Shown here: positions 52,061 through 60,474 of the stretch, one piece after another
How the letters are laid out: each line of letters begins with the position of its first letter
How positions within the stretch are numbered: the first letter of the stretch is position 1
Source of the DNA: Bacillota bacterium
GTDB lineage: Bacteria; Bacillota; Clostridia; Acetivibrionales; DSM-1351
DNA length: 64,000 nt
NCBI GenBank assembly: GCA_023400235.1
Contig: JAEXFI010000012.1
Coordinates: 262,379-326,378, forward strand
Direction: 5' to 3'
Made by a program: the position numbers and the translations under genes
The notes under the pieces: model-generated
What the model was told of the DNA's origin: nothing
Databases searched by the model: none
Seen by the model: the letters and a program-made list of their open reading frames with translations, nothing else

Positions 52061-52612
52061 CTATTCCACTCGAGAAGACTTATACCCGGTGAAAATACTT
52101 TCTATAAGTACCTTGACACTTTCAACCTGTACCCCAGTGCATTCTTCAACCGAAGATTTGACCTTGATCTGCATATCCTCGGAGAGAAGCGGAATATTTA
52201 TCTCAGGTAAAACTATAGCCTTTACAGTAATGATTACATTATCTCCAACCTTGGTAACATACGCCTTGGAATCACGAATGCCCGAAAGCTTTCTGGAGGT
52301 GGCCAGTGCAATATTCTCAATTGAGTTGAGAGTAATCCTGATATCGCCGTTTTTGTTATACTTGATAATCGCCTTTTTATCTCCCTCCGGCTTAAAGCCC
52401 GAAAGCAGGAAAGTCAGACTCAGGCAGAAAAAAATCGAGGCTATGATGAACATGACGATAGATGGATTCCTGTTGGCCAATACCTCATTATATAAATATG
52501 TATACGTGTCGGTTAATATGTCCGACCTTATTGTAACAAGCATTGCAAACATTGATGCTATTGTAAGAAAAAATGCATAAACAGCCAGCAAAACACGTAG
52601 TATTATGTTCAT
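52061..52612 (-). CDS. amaP: Alkaline shock response membrane anchor AmaP
   Basis: From the ATG at 52612 (GGTGGAGG site) the protein has 183 residues with two N-terminal membrane helices (about 3-27 and 52-75) joined by an outside loop. A cytoplasmic Asp23-like domain follows, with the conserved ITLNSIENIALATSRKL segment. AmaP holds Asp23 at the membrane in Firmicutes. It lies between the asp23-type gene and the DUF2273 gene, the usual cluster order. Confidence 0.85.
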   Translation of the reverse strand: MNIILRVLLAVYAFFLTIASMFAMLVTIRSDILTDTYTYLYNEVLANRNPSIVMFIIASIFFCLSLTFLLSGFKPEGDKKAIIKYNKNGDIRITLNSIENIALATSRKLSGIRDSKAYVTKVGDNVIITVKAIVLPEINIPLLSEDMQIKVKSSVEECTGVQVESVKVLIESIFTGYKSSRVE

Positions 52613-52776
52613 AAATCCTCCACCTCTTTTCATTTATTCAAAAGCAAATCATGCAAAAACTGCTGCCGGCATATAGGACACTTCAAAATAATTATATTTC
52701 AAACAGACATAAAAATCAATTTTCTGCATTTATATGAACTATATGGTTATATATTAATTATTTCCAGCAATAAAGC

Positions 52777-53172
52777 TTATATACCTTTATTTGACTCGGC
52801 ATCCTTTTTTACTTCCTTGTCAAAGTTGACTCCCTGTACATGGATATTTACTTCTATAACATTGAGACCGGTCATGGACTGAACGGCATTTTTCACCTTG
52901 TCCTGTATATCCCAGGCCACTTCGGGAATCCTGGCGCCAAACTCCACAATTATATAAAGGTCGATAGCTGCCTCTTTCTCCCCAACTTCAACCTTAACAC
53001 CCTTTGACAGATTTTTTCTGCCAAGTATCTCGGCTATACCTCCCGCTATCCCACCGCTCATTCCTGCAACTCCGGGGACATCGGTCGCGGCTATACCTGC
53101 AATAATGGCAACTACCTCTTCAGATATTTTTACTGAACCGTAATCATCCACAATATTGTGTTCCTCTTCCAT
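52777..53172 (-). CDS. Asp23/Gls24 family envelope stress protein
   Basis: From the ATG at 53172 (GAGAGGTG site) the protein has 131 residues. YGSVKISEEVVAIIAGIAATDVPGV at the start, split here as SEEVVAIIAGIAA and DVPGVAGMSGG, and the repeated hydrophobic IDLYIIVEFGARIPEVA are the Asp23 family core. The C terminus VNIHVQGVNF is also typical. These proteins coat the inner face of the membrane through AmaP. The frame continues upstream without a start signal. Its upstream gap (53173-53433) shows nothing else. Confidence 0.9.
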   Translation of the reverse strand: MEEEHNIVDDYGSVKISEEVVAIIAGIAATDVPGVAGMSGGIAGGIAEILGRKNLSKGVKVEVGEKEAAIDLYIIVEFGARIPEVAWDIQDKVKNAVQSMTGLNVIEVNIHVQGVNFDKEVKKDAESNKGI

Positions 53173-53433
53173 TATGCACCTCTCCATTATACGGGTTAAC
53201 ATACTTACAGCCATAGTATCAGGTACAAAACTCTGCAAACAACTGCAAACAGCGGTTTTGTGCCATATTATGGCTCAGTTTGGTAAAATTATATCACTTA
53301 TAAACATATTAATCAATCTGATAAAACACTAGAAATTCACATTAGCATCCTGTTTATGGTGAAACCGGCCTTGAAATTTCCTTTTCTTTAATAACCTGTC
53401 TGTTATTATGCCCACCGGCAGCCTGTAAAAATC

Positions 53434-53468
53434 AAAAGAAAAAGGTTATCCCTGGAAGATAACCTCAA
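53434..53468 (-). terminator. Terminator after spoIIIAH
   Basis: AGGTTATC and GATAACCT form an 8-bp perfect stem around TTCCAGG, with TTTTTCTTTT following on the minus strand. It ends the spoIIIA operon. Confidence 0.92.
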
Positions 53469-53494
53469 TGATATTGTTGATTTATAAATTATTT

Positions 53495-54064
53495 TTAAAA
53501 CATCTTCTTTATAACTATTTTATCAAGTGAAATATTTGCCTGTCTTGTTACTATGTCAACAATCTTAGCTGTGTCGGCCTTTGATATTGCCGGTGCTTTT
53601 ACAACTATGTCTACGCTTCCGTCATCTCCAAAGAGTGCAACAACATCACTGAAGCCCTTACCTTTTATCAGGTTCTCAATATTCAATTCTTTTTGTGAAG
53701 TTTCAACTATCTTCATCATTTTAGCCTGAGCTTCAGTTTTTTGCTCCTTGGATGCGCTCTGATCGTCCGTTATACTTTTCATTATCTCTATGTCCTTGCC
53801 TCTGACAACATCTCTGTCCATTTTAGTCTGGGCGAAGTAGTTGTTTGCTTCCTTTGAAGCAGTGACAGTCTTTTCTGTGTCGTCAACAGCCGCAGAGTCG
53901 TCATTAATATCCTGATTATCAACGAATACGGCATCGCCAATTTGCCCGGAGTCTTCCTCACTGAACTGTGAGCTCTTGTTGTAGCTGTACTGTAGATAGC
54001 CTGCAATAACTAGCATCAAAACAAGGGAAAGTACAATAATCTGTTTTCTTTTTAAAAATTTCAT
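53495..54064 (-). CDS. spoIIIAH: Stage III sporulation protein SpoIIIAH
   Basis: A 189-residue mother-cell protein with one N-terminal membrane helix (about 8-26) and an extracellular part. After an acidic linker comes a YscJ/FliF-like ring domain (about 85-189) with VVRGKDIEIMKSI and ending ISLDKIVIKKMF. With forespore SpoIIQ it builds the channel across the two membranes. The ATG at 54064 is preferred over the adjacent GTG because it is 9 nt from AGGAGGG. It is the last gene of the operon. Confidence 0.95.
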   Translation of the reverse strand: MKFLKRKQIIVLSLVLMLVIAGYLQYSYNKSSQFSEEDSGQIGDAVFVDNQDINDDSAAVDDTEKTVTASKEANNYFAQTKMDRDVVRGKDIEIMKSITDDQSASKEQKTEAQAKMMKIVETSQKELNIENLIKGKGFSDVVALFGDDGSVDIVVKAPAISKADTAKIVDIVTRQANISLDKIVIKKMF

Positions 54065-54212
54065 CACATAGACCCTCCTAACAATCTCAATAGTTTTTTA
54101 CTCCTTCCGGATCATATGCCGGAGGATTTTTTAGAAATGGCTGGTGCTTAACCATTTCTTTTCAAGATTATGTATATTCATATATGGCATACTTTATTTC
54201 TATTTTTAAAAA

Positions 54213-54860
54213 TTAATTATTTCTGCTCTGAAAAACCTGGATCCTGTGTGCAGCAACCTCCAGCAGTGCCTGAGCAGCCTTTGTCAGATTGCTTTTCACT
54301 TCCGGGTCTCCACCTCCTTGTGCCACAATGACTACACCCTTTACCTCAGGAAGGATTTCCTTGACTACAAAAGGCCTTTTAACCCCCTGACTCTCCTCGT
54401 AAACAATACTGTTTTCCAGGCTGTTTTCCTTAATGTCTCTGGCTCCCCCCTCCTTGTCCTTTTCCTGGGTGCTGCTGTCGCTGGAATTTACATCTGTAGC
54501 TGGTATTGACTCGCTTCCTGAAACAAAGGTTATCATTACATCCACCTTTCCTGCTCCCTTTATCTGAGAAAGTATGTCTCTGAGCTTTTCCTCCATTTCG
54601 CTTTTCCCCTCCCCTTTTGTCAGCTTCCCGGCCTCTGCGGCTGCAAGGCTTGAGGAGGTTTCAGCCTTGTTTTCACCTGTGGTTTTCACAGCAGGCATAT
54701 TTTCCTTTTGTTTAAAGCTGTCTTCAAAAATCACACTGCCCGCAATCAGGCAAATTACTCCCACAATTGCTATTATTACTGCTTTTTCAATGATTTTTCT
54801 GCTTCCGTATTTGCCGATTCTTTTCTTCATGTCTTTTAAGAATTCAGTGAGTTTATTCAT
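54213..54860 (-). CDS. spoIIIAG: Stage III sporulation protein SpoIIIAG
   Basis: The 215-residue product begins MNKLTEFLKDMKKRIGKYG at the ATG at 54860 (GGGAGGT site). One membrane helix (about 29-50), a disordered linker and a ring-building domain follow. The core reads LRDILSQIKGAGKVDVMITFVSG and, later, EILPEVKGVVIVAQGGGDP. SpoIIIAG forms a large ring in the mother-cell membrane of the feeding-tube channel. A 149-bp gap to spoIIIAH is the longest in the operon's 3' half. Confidence 0.95.
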   Translation of the reverse strand: MNKLTEFLKDMKKRIGKYGSRKIIEKAVIIAIVGVICLIAGSVIFEDSFKQKENMPAVKTTGENKAETSSSLAAAEAGKLTKGEGKSEMEEKLRDILSQIKGAGKVDVMITFVSGSESIPATDVNSSDSSTQEKDKEGGARDIKENSLENSIVYEESQGVKRPFVVKEILPEVKGVVIVAQGGGDPEVKSNLTKAAQALLEVAAHRIQVFQSRNN

Positions 54861-54902
54861 TGTACTACCTCCCATATTCCGGTAAAGCATATGTATTTGA
54901 CC

Positions 54903-55622
54903 TCAGCCAATGGTGACCTCTATATTGTCCTTGCTGATTTCAAGAGATTTGTTAAGGTTTTGTTTTACAAGTTCAGCAAGCCGCTTGTCCTCTGGGTCAG
55001 CAAATTGAAGATTGGCCCTGTCCTTGTCACTGTATTTGTCCTTGTCACTGTATTTGCCTTTATCTGTGCTCCCGGCGTTGTCTATTCCTGCTTTGCCTTT
55101 TTCTTCTTTTTCACTCCACTTGGCTTTTATATCAACTCTTTCAACAGTTGCCACCGGCTCAATTTTTGAAGCCCCGGCCTTGCTTGTAGCCTTTTTTATT
55201 TCTACCGATATTTTTGAAATCTCACCAAACTTTTCAGAATTGTAATCTTCATTTACAACCACCTGTGCCCTGGAGCCGGTAACTCCTTCCAGCTTGTTGG
55301 TTTCCTCCTCGATGCGGGCCGCCAGCTTTCTTTTATACACTTCTGAAATCTGCCTGGCCTGTGTTTCCTCAAGGAGCCTGCTGCCTGTTTCAACTTCCTT
55401 TCTGTCTATGTAATAGCTGTCGGACAGCATGGCTTCATTGAGGTCAAAGCTTTTATCCTTCAGCTTTATCAGTGGGCTTACCACCGCAATCAGGAGAATG
55501 AAACCCGAAACCAGGGTTATGATTTTTTTAATCTTGCCCGAGGGGACAACTATTTCAAACAGTATGAGAATTATGGAGATTGTCACTATATTTATTATCC
55601 AGTGTCTCAAAAATTCAAGCAT
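54903..55622 (-). CDS. spoIIIAF: Stage III sporulation protein SpoIIIAF
   Basis: A 239-residue protein with two N-terminal membrane helices (about 8-27 and 34-50) and a soluble extracytoplasmic part with a ring-like fold. The first helix region LRHWIINIVTISIILILFE is typical. A lysine/aspartate-rich tract near 195-210 (DKGKYSDKDKYSDKDRA) is low complexity and repeats KYSDKD. The C terminus NLNKSLEISKDNIEVTIG is conserved in clostridial homologues as far as I recall. It is 8 bp after spoIIIAE. Confidence 0.9.
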   Translation of the reverse strand: MLEFLRHWIINIVTISIILILFEIVVPSGKIKKIITLVSGFILLIAVVSPLIKLKDKSFDLNEAMLSDSYYIDRKEVETGSRLLEETQARQISEVYKRKLAARIEEETNKLEGVTGSRAQVVVNEDYNSEKFGEISKISVEIKKATSKAGASKIEPVATVERVDIKAKWSEKEEKGKAGIDNAGSTDKGKYSDKDKYSDKDRANLQFADPEDKRLAELVKQNLNKSLEISKDNIEVTIG

Positions 55623-55630
55623 AGCATCAC

Positions 55631-56878
55631 CTACCTTATCATGGCTGCAACATTTGTAGTACTTATGACAACCGTAATTGCAATCAGGAACATTACGGCA
55701 ACTGCAGCAGTGACTCCCAGTATATAGGTCAGCGACCCCGCCATGTCATTGAGACAGTTTGTTATTTTTTTATCTGAAATAGGCTCTACAAACGCACAGG
55801 CCAGTTTGTACAAAATAATCATGGCAAGTATTTTTAAAAGCGGAGCCAGGCATATTATTATAATGCCCAGCATTGCTATGACCCCCGACGCATTTTTAAT
55901 CACCAGTGTACAACCCACTACCGTGTCGGCAGCGTCAGCCAGGTATTTCCCCACAACAGGTATGAAGGTTCCAAGTGCATATTTTGCCGTCTTGCTGGTT
56001 ACACCGTCAACTACCGCACCCATAGAGCCCTGTATGGAAACGATTCCTATAAAAACCGTGAGAATCAGTCCAAGACCCCAGGTGCATATTTGCTTCATAA
56101 ATCCCGAAAGCTTGGTTAACTGCACCTTGTCAGATATGTTATTTACAATGTTCAACACCGTTACGAGAAATATGAGAGGTATGAAAAAGTTCTTGATTAC
56201 TGTTGCACCCACCTCCACCAGCATTATGAGTATTGGTTGGAATACCCCGGCGGAGGTCAGGTTGCCCGCTGATACCATAAGGGTTATAAGCAGCGGTATG
56301 ATGGCATGCATAAAGGTCACCATGCTGTCGATTATGGAAAAGCACATGTTCATTGCGCTGCTGAAGCTGACCATCAATACTGAAACAATAACTATATAGC
56401 ATACGAAAAAGGCCAGCTCGCCCACACTCTCCCCCAGAAAGGAATTTTGCAGGTTTTTGAGTATCGCACAAATTATTGCCAGAATGACTATTTTCAAAAG
56501 GACGTTTATATTCAGAAATACTTCCTCAAGAAGATAGCTGATTATTCTGTTAAACAGGCCCTGAACACTGAATTTGAAATCTCCCTTGGCTGCCTGGGAC
56601 AGTATTGCCTCAGGATTAAAGTCTGGGAACAGCTTCTCTGTCTCACCGCTATAAAACTTTTTCAGGGTGTCACCAATCCCTGCGGAATTGTTTGACTGCA
56701 GCTGCTCATCTATTATTCCAGAGGTATCCTCCGGTGAATACTTTGAAATATTCTCTCCCGCTCCGGCGGCGTATGCCTCCAAAGGAATAAACAGTAACAG
56801 CAGTACCAGCAGCAGTAGTATGAATGTTTTTGACCCGTGTGATTTTATAGCTTTTCCAGCCTTGCTTTTCCTTTGCAT
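55631..56878 (-). CDS. spoIIIAE: Stage III sporulation protein SpoIIIAE
   Basis: A 415-residue polytopic membrane protein, the largest of the operon. It has a cleavable-looking N-terminal hydrophobic segment ending in EAYAAG, an outer region of about 80 residues and about eight helices. GVTSKTAKYALGTFIPVVGKYLADAADTV, seen here as TAKYALGTFIPVVGKYLAD, is the hallmark. It is thought to form part of the export apparatus. A 63-bp gap separates it from spoIIIAD. Confidence 0.95.
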   Translation of the reverse strand: MQRKSKAGKAIKSHGSKTFILLLLVLLLLFIPLEAYAAGAGENISKYSPEDTSGIIDEQLQSNNSAGIGDTLKKFYSGETEKLFPDFNPEAILSQAAKGDFKFSVQGLFNRIISYLLEEVFLNINVLLKIVILAIICAILKNLQNSFLGESVGELAFFVCYIVIVSVLMVSFSSAMNMCFSIIDSMVTFMHAIIPLLITLMVSAGNLTSAGVFQPILIMLVEVGATVIKNFFIPLIFLVTVLNIVNNISDKVQLTKLSGFMKQICTWGLGLILTVFIGIVSIQGSMGAVVDGVTSKTAKYALGTFIPVVGKYLADAADTVVGCTLVIKNASGVIAMLGIIIICLAPLLKILAMIILYKLACAFVEPISDKKITNCLNDMAGSLTYILGVTAAVAVMFLIAITVVISTTNVAAMIR

Positions 56879-56941
56879 TTTCAGTCTCCTATCTGCACTT
56901 TATCGCCAGTTATAATAAATCCAGGCTGCCCCTGGATTGCT

Positions 56942-57328
56942 TCAGGGCATGAGTTTTACCACCAGGTCCAAAAGGGACGAAATTATGGGGACTGCCAGGA
57001 TTACAATGGTTACTTTGCCTGCCAGTTCAATCTTGGATGCTATTGAGGACTCACCGGCATCCTTGCATACCTCTGCTCCAAACTCAGCTATATATGCAAT
57101 GCCGACTATTTTTAGCAGTATCTCTATATAGGCTGCATCTATATCTGCCTTTCTGCTGAAGGTCTTTATGAACTCTATAACCGACGTAAGCTTGACCACT
57201 ATCAGGATAAATATTAAAAGCCCGGTGGCTATGCTTACCTGCAGAGCAATCTCAGGTTTCTGCTGTTTTATGGTAACAGACAGTACAACTGCTACTATTC
57301 CTATGCAAACAATTTGAAGTATATCCAT
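56942..57328 (-). CDS. spoIIIAD: Stage III sporulation protein SpoIIIAD
   Basis: A 128-residue protein with four membrane helices. It begins MDILQIVCIGIVAVVLSVT and carries LLKIVGIAYIAEFGAEVCKDAGE, of which KIVGIAYIAEFGAEVCKDAG is the family signature. It resembles SpoIIIAC and secretion export-gate subunits in layout. It lies in the middle of the operon with good ribosome sites around it. Confidence 0.95.
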   Translation of the reverse strand: MDILQIVCIGIVAVVLSVTIKQQKPEIALQVSIATGLLIFILIVVKLTSVIEFIKTFSRKADIDAAYIEILLKIVGIAYIAEFGAEVCKDAGESSIASKIELAGKVTIVILAVPIISSLLDLVVKLMP

Positions 57329-57391
57329 ATCATCCTTATCCTCATATAGTTATGCCCTGCAGGATACCGCCCGTGAGCTGTTCCAAGCCCT

Positions 57392-57586
57392 TCAGAACTG
57401 AAACATTGTCTTGACTGCCGCAAACAGACCTGCAATTTCTTTTGATACCATCATCAGCACCACTACTATTCCTGCAAGAGTGGTCATCATTGCCTGCTCT
57501 TCCCTTCCTGAACGGATGAGCACCTGATTGAGCACAGATACCAGTATTCCTATGGCTGCTATTTTAAATATTAAGTCCACACTCAT
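57392..57586 (-). CDS. spoIIIAC: Stage III sporulation protein SpoIIIAC
   Basis: A 64-residue protein with two membrane helices, starting MSVDLIFKIAAIGILVSVLN and with the conserved LIRSGREEQAMMTTLAGIVV segment (seen as RSGREEQAMMTTLAG). Its size and charge pattern are exactly those of SpoIIIAC. AAGGGGG precedes the ATG. The 132-bp gap upstream, to spoIIIAB, contains an octamer repeat. Confidence 0.95.
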   Translation of the reverse strand: MSVDLIFKIAAIGILVSVLNQVLIRSGREEQAMMTTLAGIVVVLMMVSKEIAGLFAAVKTMFQF

Positions 57587-57613
57587 AATAAGTCCCCCTT
57601 ACGTGGCTTTTGC

Positions 57614-57650
57614 TATTTTCTATTTTGATATTTTGATATTTTGATATTTT
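57614..57650. repeat. Short TATTTTGA tandem repeat
   Basis: TATTTTGA is repeated three times plus partial units in the spoIIIAB-spoIIIAC gap, followed by further TTTTG-rich words. It is a slippage-prone simple repeat inside an essential operon. Confidence 0.7.
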
Positions 57651-57718
57651 GCGGTTTTATGGTTTTGCCGTTTTGTAGTCTCTTTTCTTGCCTATGGTAT
57701 TTCAATTTTTTATAGCAA

Positions 57719-58237
57719 CTAAAACAAAATGATGGTTATGGCAAGTCCGCTTAAAACTCCAAGGCTCCTATACATTTTTTCATTTTTTTTCTTCATTTCC
57801 TCTGATTTTATCTCCTGAAGCCTTAGCTGGGAGTTGACAAGTCTTATATTGTTGAGCTGTCCTTCCAGGTCAGAGTTTCCAAGCATCTTACCGAAGGTGG
57901 CCATTATGGACTTGTCCTCTTTGTTTAATGAAAGTCTGGGAGCGTTATCGTTCACCGCCCTTTCCCAGGCTATATCCGCGGTAATTCCTCCCTCTTCCAG
58001 AAATTTGGCGGCGTCCCTGAACAGTATGGCTGCCTCCACCCCCGAGTTTTCATATATTCTCGTAAAGGCTTCAGCAAGCAAGTTGGACAGGTAACTGATT
58101 TCATTTTCCAGCATTTGCAGCAAAGCCTGCAGCTCCCGCAGGGTTCTTGGTCTCCTTGAGCAATCAGCCGCCTTGGAAAACCCTATTACACTTGTTGCGC
58201 CTATGAGTATTGCAGCACCTATGAGTTTTATAAGCAA
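57719..58237 (-). CDS. spoIIIAB: Stage III sporulation protein SpoIIIAB
   Basis: The 172-residue product has an N-terminal and a C-terminal membrane helix and a helical middle related to the GspF/PilC secretion fold. RRPRTLRELQALLQMLENEI is the conserved core. The frame opens at a GTG at 58246, but the AGGAGGTG there is the ribosome site for a TTG at 58237, which I take as the start. It overlaps the end of spoIIIAA by 10 bp, showing coupling. Confidence 0.92.
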   Translation of the reverse strand: MLIKLIGAAILIGATSVIGFSKAADCSRRPRTLRELQALLQMLENEISYLSNLLAEAFTRIYENSGVEAAILFRDAAKFLEEGGITADIAWERAVNDNAPRLSLNKEDKSIMATFGKMLGNSDLEGQLNNIRLVNSQLRLQEIKSEEMKKKNEKMYRSLGVLSGLAITIILF

Positions 58238-59211
58238 GGGGAACACCTCCTGTAAATGATGCTCAGTTTAGAGTCGATTACTTCCTCCAGCGTTCCCGGC
58301 CCCTGGCTTGAGCTAAGCACTACATAACGCTCAAAGGTTTCTGCCTTGATAAGGGTCAGCAGCTCCTCACGCATTTTAAGCTCTGATATGTTATAGCCAT
58401 GGGCGGTGGCAATTATTTTTACTCCGGAATTAAGCACCTTTTGTATTGCGGCCCCATCTCCCTGCGTACCGATTTCATCGGTGATTATCACATGGGGCGA
58501 CATGCTTCTAAGCAGCATTTCCATGCCCAGGGCCTTTGGACAGCTGTCCATGACGTCCGTCCGAAAGCCTACATCATTTTGCGGTATGCCCTTGCTGCAG
58601 GCAGCTATTTCAGACCTTTCGTCAACTATTCCAATCTTCAGGCCCTTGAAATCCAGTTCCAGGTCGCCATTGCTCAAAAGTCTTGCAGCATCCCTGAGCA
58701 TTGTGGTTTTACCGCACTGGGGAGGCCCTATGATAAGAGTGTTATATACTTCGGTGTTGTTTTTCATTATGTGACCTGCAACACGCATGGCGCAGCCTTT
58801 TATCTCCTTTGCAACACGTATGTTTATTCCGTTGAAATCTTTTATGTTTCTGATCTGCCCGTCCTGGAACACAACCCTGCCGCACAGACCTATACGGTGT
58901 CCGCCCCTCAAAGTAAGAAATCCGGCTTTGATTTCATCCTGAAAAGCGTAAACCGAGTTTTCACTCATTAATTCAATGGTCTTGGTGATTTCACTTTGCA
59001 CCACCATATATGCATCCTTTATGTTTCCGGTCAGTTCACCGCCGGCAGTCACAAAGAGATCCGAAACACCGCAGGCTGCCATCAGCGGCTTACCCGCTCT
59101 CATTCGTATTTCCTGAAGATTGTCCAACATTTTGCTGTCCATCCTCATAAGCACTGCCCGTATGCTTGGTATCAAATATGGCATTATGTCGCTCTGAACA
59201 CCTTTAATCAT
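58228..59211 (-). CDS. spoIIIAA: Stage III sporulation ATPase SpoIIIAA
   Basis: From the ATG at 59211 (GAGAGGT site) the protein has 327 residues, the first gene of the operon. It is a secretion-type (GspE/VirB11-like) ATPase. Walker A is IIGPPQCGKTTMLRD (near 160), then VDERSEIAACSKGIPQ, Walker B VIITDEIGTQGDG and the histidine in IIATAHG. N-terminal REIRMRAGKPL-type sequence (LQEIRMRAGKPLMAAC) is typical. It drives the SpoIIIA-SpoIIQ channel from the mother cell. The usual upstream gene efp is not here; the accessory island begins instead. Confidence 0.96.
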   Translation of the reverse strand: MIKGVQSDIMPYLIPSIRAVLMRMDSKMLDNLQEIRMRAGKPLMAACGVSDLFVTAGGELTGNIKDAYMVVQSEITKTIELMSENSVYAFQDEIKAGFLTLRGGHRIGLCGRVVFQDGQIRNIKDFNGINIRVAKEIKGCAMRVAGHIMKNNTEVYNTLIIGPPQCGKTTMLRDAARLLSNGDLELDFKGLKIGIVDERSEIAACSKGIPQNDVGFRTDVMDSCPKALGMEMLLRSMSPHVIITDEIGTQGDGAAIQKVLNSGVKIIATAHGYNISELKMREELLTLIKAETFERYVVLSSSQGPGTLEEVIDSKLSIIYRRCSPCL

Positions 59212-59255
59212 ATGTATACCTCTCTCAGGTCTCCAAATTTTTAGCTTCCTACAGA

Positions 59256-59348
59256 ATTTCAATCCATGCTCCTACGTGAGGAGCATGTTACATATCCAGA
59301 GAGGATTGATATCGATATTTCAATCCACGCTCCTACATGAGGAGCGAC
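59256..59348. CRISPR. Two-repeat CRISPR relic, type I-C-like repeat
   Basis: Repeat 1 (59256-59287) and repeat 2 (59317-59348) are both 32 nt, begin ATTTCAATCCA and contain GCTCCTAC.TGAGGAGC, differing at four positions. The sequence in reverse reads as the familiar GTCGCTCC...GGAGCGTGGATTGAAAT repeat of type I-C systems. One 29-nt spacer separates them. No cas gene is in the window. The mutations in repeat 1 and lack of further units suggest a decayed or orphan array just upstream of spoIIIAA. Confidence 0.7.
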
Positions 59349-59432
59349 CGATATGACGCAATTTCAAACACTTATCCAAGTAAGTTATTTATATATATTA
59401 GGCTTTGTCCAGGTTTATGACATAAATTAAAA

Positions 59433-59490
59433 ACAAAAAGACGGCTATCGTATACAGACTTTTGATACAGTCTGTATAGATAACCGCCGT
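59433..59490 (-). terminator. Terminator at the end of the first toxin/immunity module
   Basis: On the minus strand an interrupted long stem (ACGG..TATC..TATACAGAC with GTCTGTATA..GATA..CCGT) is followed by TTTTTGTTTTT. It should end transcription coming from the toxin island before spoIIIAA. Confidence 0.8.
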
Positions 59491-59700
59491 GCTGTATAGT
59501 ATAAAGTTACTACGACAAATAAAAACATGGTATAAAGCGTTCTAAAAAGTATATGCTATATCAGTTTCACTTTATAAACTTTATGTCTGCTTGAAGAGCA
59601 AGAAGAAAGGCCACATTAGCCGTGATATGCTACCCCCATATAGGACAATGAAAAATAAAGGTTCTATACGGGGGTAGCATATCAAACCTGTGTGACCTTT
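59489..59700. repeat. Duplicated module tail, copy A
   Basis: This is a near copy of 62618-62770. Both start GTGCTG.ATAGTATAAAGTTAC and both end in GTGTGACCTT just before the stop codon of a putative immunity gene. Removing the 62-bp palindrome at 59623-59684 makes the two copies almost equal in length (150 and 153 nt). They follow two different toxin/immunity pairs. Confidence 0.85.
59623..59684. mobile_element. 62-bp palindromic insertion element
   Basis: TGATATGCTACCCCC at the left end is the exact inverse of GGGGGTAGCATATCA at the right end. Inside these, TATAG pairs with CTATA. The sequence is absent from the otherwise matching tail copy B, so it was inserted (or lost there). No target duplication is visible. 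It has no coding capacity; it behaves like a miniature palindromic element moved by enzymes supplied elsewhere. Confidence 0.65.
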
Positions 59701-59710
59701 ATAACTTTTA

Positions 59711-59950
59711 TTATTCTTCAAGTTTATAAATTTTTACTGCTTTATCTTTACCCTCCTCAAAAAAATATAACCTTTCACAATTGGGACAACGCCAAACATC
59801 AACTTTGGGGTCTGGTAAGTCTAACGTATCAACCTGTCCAATGTTAATAATATTATCCCACTCTCTATCAGTAAACACCCTTAATTGAATATCATTTGGA
59901 GCAAGAGTATTTGATAAAACTTCTCCACACTTACATGTCATTCGTGCCAT
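59711..59950 (-). CDS. Putative immunity protein with zinc-ribbon cysteines
   Basis: A 79-residue protein with a good GAGAGGTG site. It begins MARMTCKCGEVLSNTLAP and has a second cysteine pair in WRCPNCERLYFFEEG, so the two pairs may bind zinc. It follows the toxin fragment after 22 bp on the same strand and is followed by the duplicated module tail, the usual place for a cognate immunity gene in polymorphic toxin loci. The family is not recognised; the role is inferred from position. Confidence 0.6.
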   Translation of the reverse strand: MARMTCKCGEVLSNTLAPNDIQLRVFTDREWDNIINIGQVDTLDLPDPKVDVWRCPNCERLYFFEEGKDKAVKIYKLEE

Positions 59951-59972
59951 AATAACACACCTCTCTTCTCTA

Positions 59973-60428
59973 TTAAGGATAAGTGATTATTCCATCATTT
60001 GTCCAAATCTGCACATTCCCGGGTATTTGCTTATTTGTATATTTGCCTGCTGCCCTGCTCAGTACCTCCTGTGCTTGTTGAGTTGTCAATCCTGCCTGTC
60101 TGCCATCCAAAATTACAGTATCTGCTCCCTGTTGAAGTCCTTCATAAATTCTTTTTGCTCCAGTACCTGTATTAGGGTTTTGGAGTGTTTTCAATTCTGT
60201 CGAAACACCATTTACCTTTAAGTCATATGTCTTAACTCCTTGAACATTTGAACGCGGAACAACTTCAACAGTATTTCCTTTTCCAACTAAATCATCTATT
60301 ATTGTAACTTCATGTGCTTCAAGACCACTTTTTGAACCAACTAACTTTCCAGACTTAACCGTTCCCTCACTACAAGCACTATCCTCATTATATAATTCCT
60401 GTCCCAATTCCTCAACCAAAAAATGCAA
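59973..60428 (-). CDS. Orphan CdiA_C-like toxin C-terminal module
   Basis: The open frame gives 151 residues but has only a TTG at its 5' end, no ribosome site, and a TAA in frame a few codons upstream. It looks like a severed C-terminal domain rather than a whole gene. From about residue 60 it reads VKTYDLKVNGVSTELKTLQN, then ADTVILDGRQAGLTTQQAQEV, and ends VQIWTNDGIITYP. The D..(V)..E-L-K arrangement and following VILD strand fit the CdiA C-terminal nuclease fold (PF18451-like), which cuts tRNA in known cases. An IS110-family transposase gene begins 46 bp upstream, so the delivery part is missing. Confidence 0.6.
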   Translation of the reverse strand: MHFLVEELGQELYNEDSACSEGTVKSGKLVGSKSGLEAHEVTIIDDLVGKGNTVEVVPRSNVQGVKTYDLKVNGVSTELKTLQNPNTGTGAKRIYEGLQQGADTVILDGRQAGLTTQQAQEVLSRAAGKYTNKQIPGNVQIWTNDGIITYP

Positions 60429-60474
60429 GTAACTTCCAGTGCCTTAAATGTCTGTTTTTTGAATTAATAATATA

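Noticed and set aside
59361..59392. Possible third CRISPR repeat (ATTTCAA)
   Set aside because: Only seven bases match, and the distance from repeat 2 (12 nt) is far too short for a spacer.
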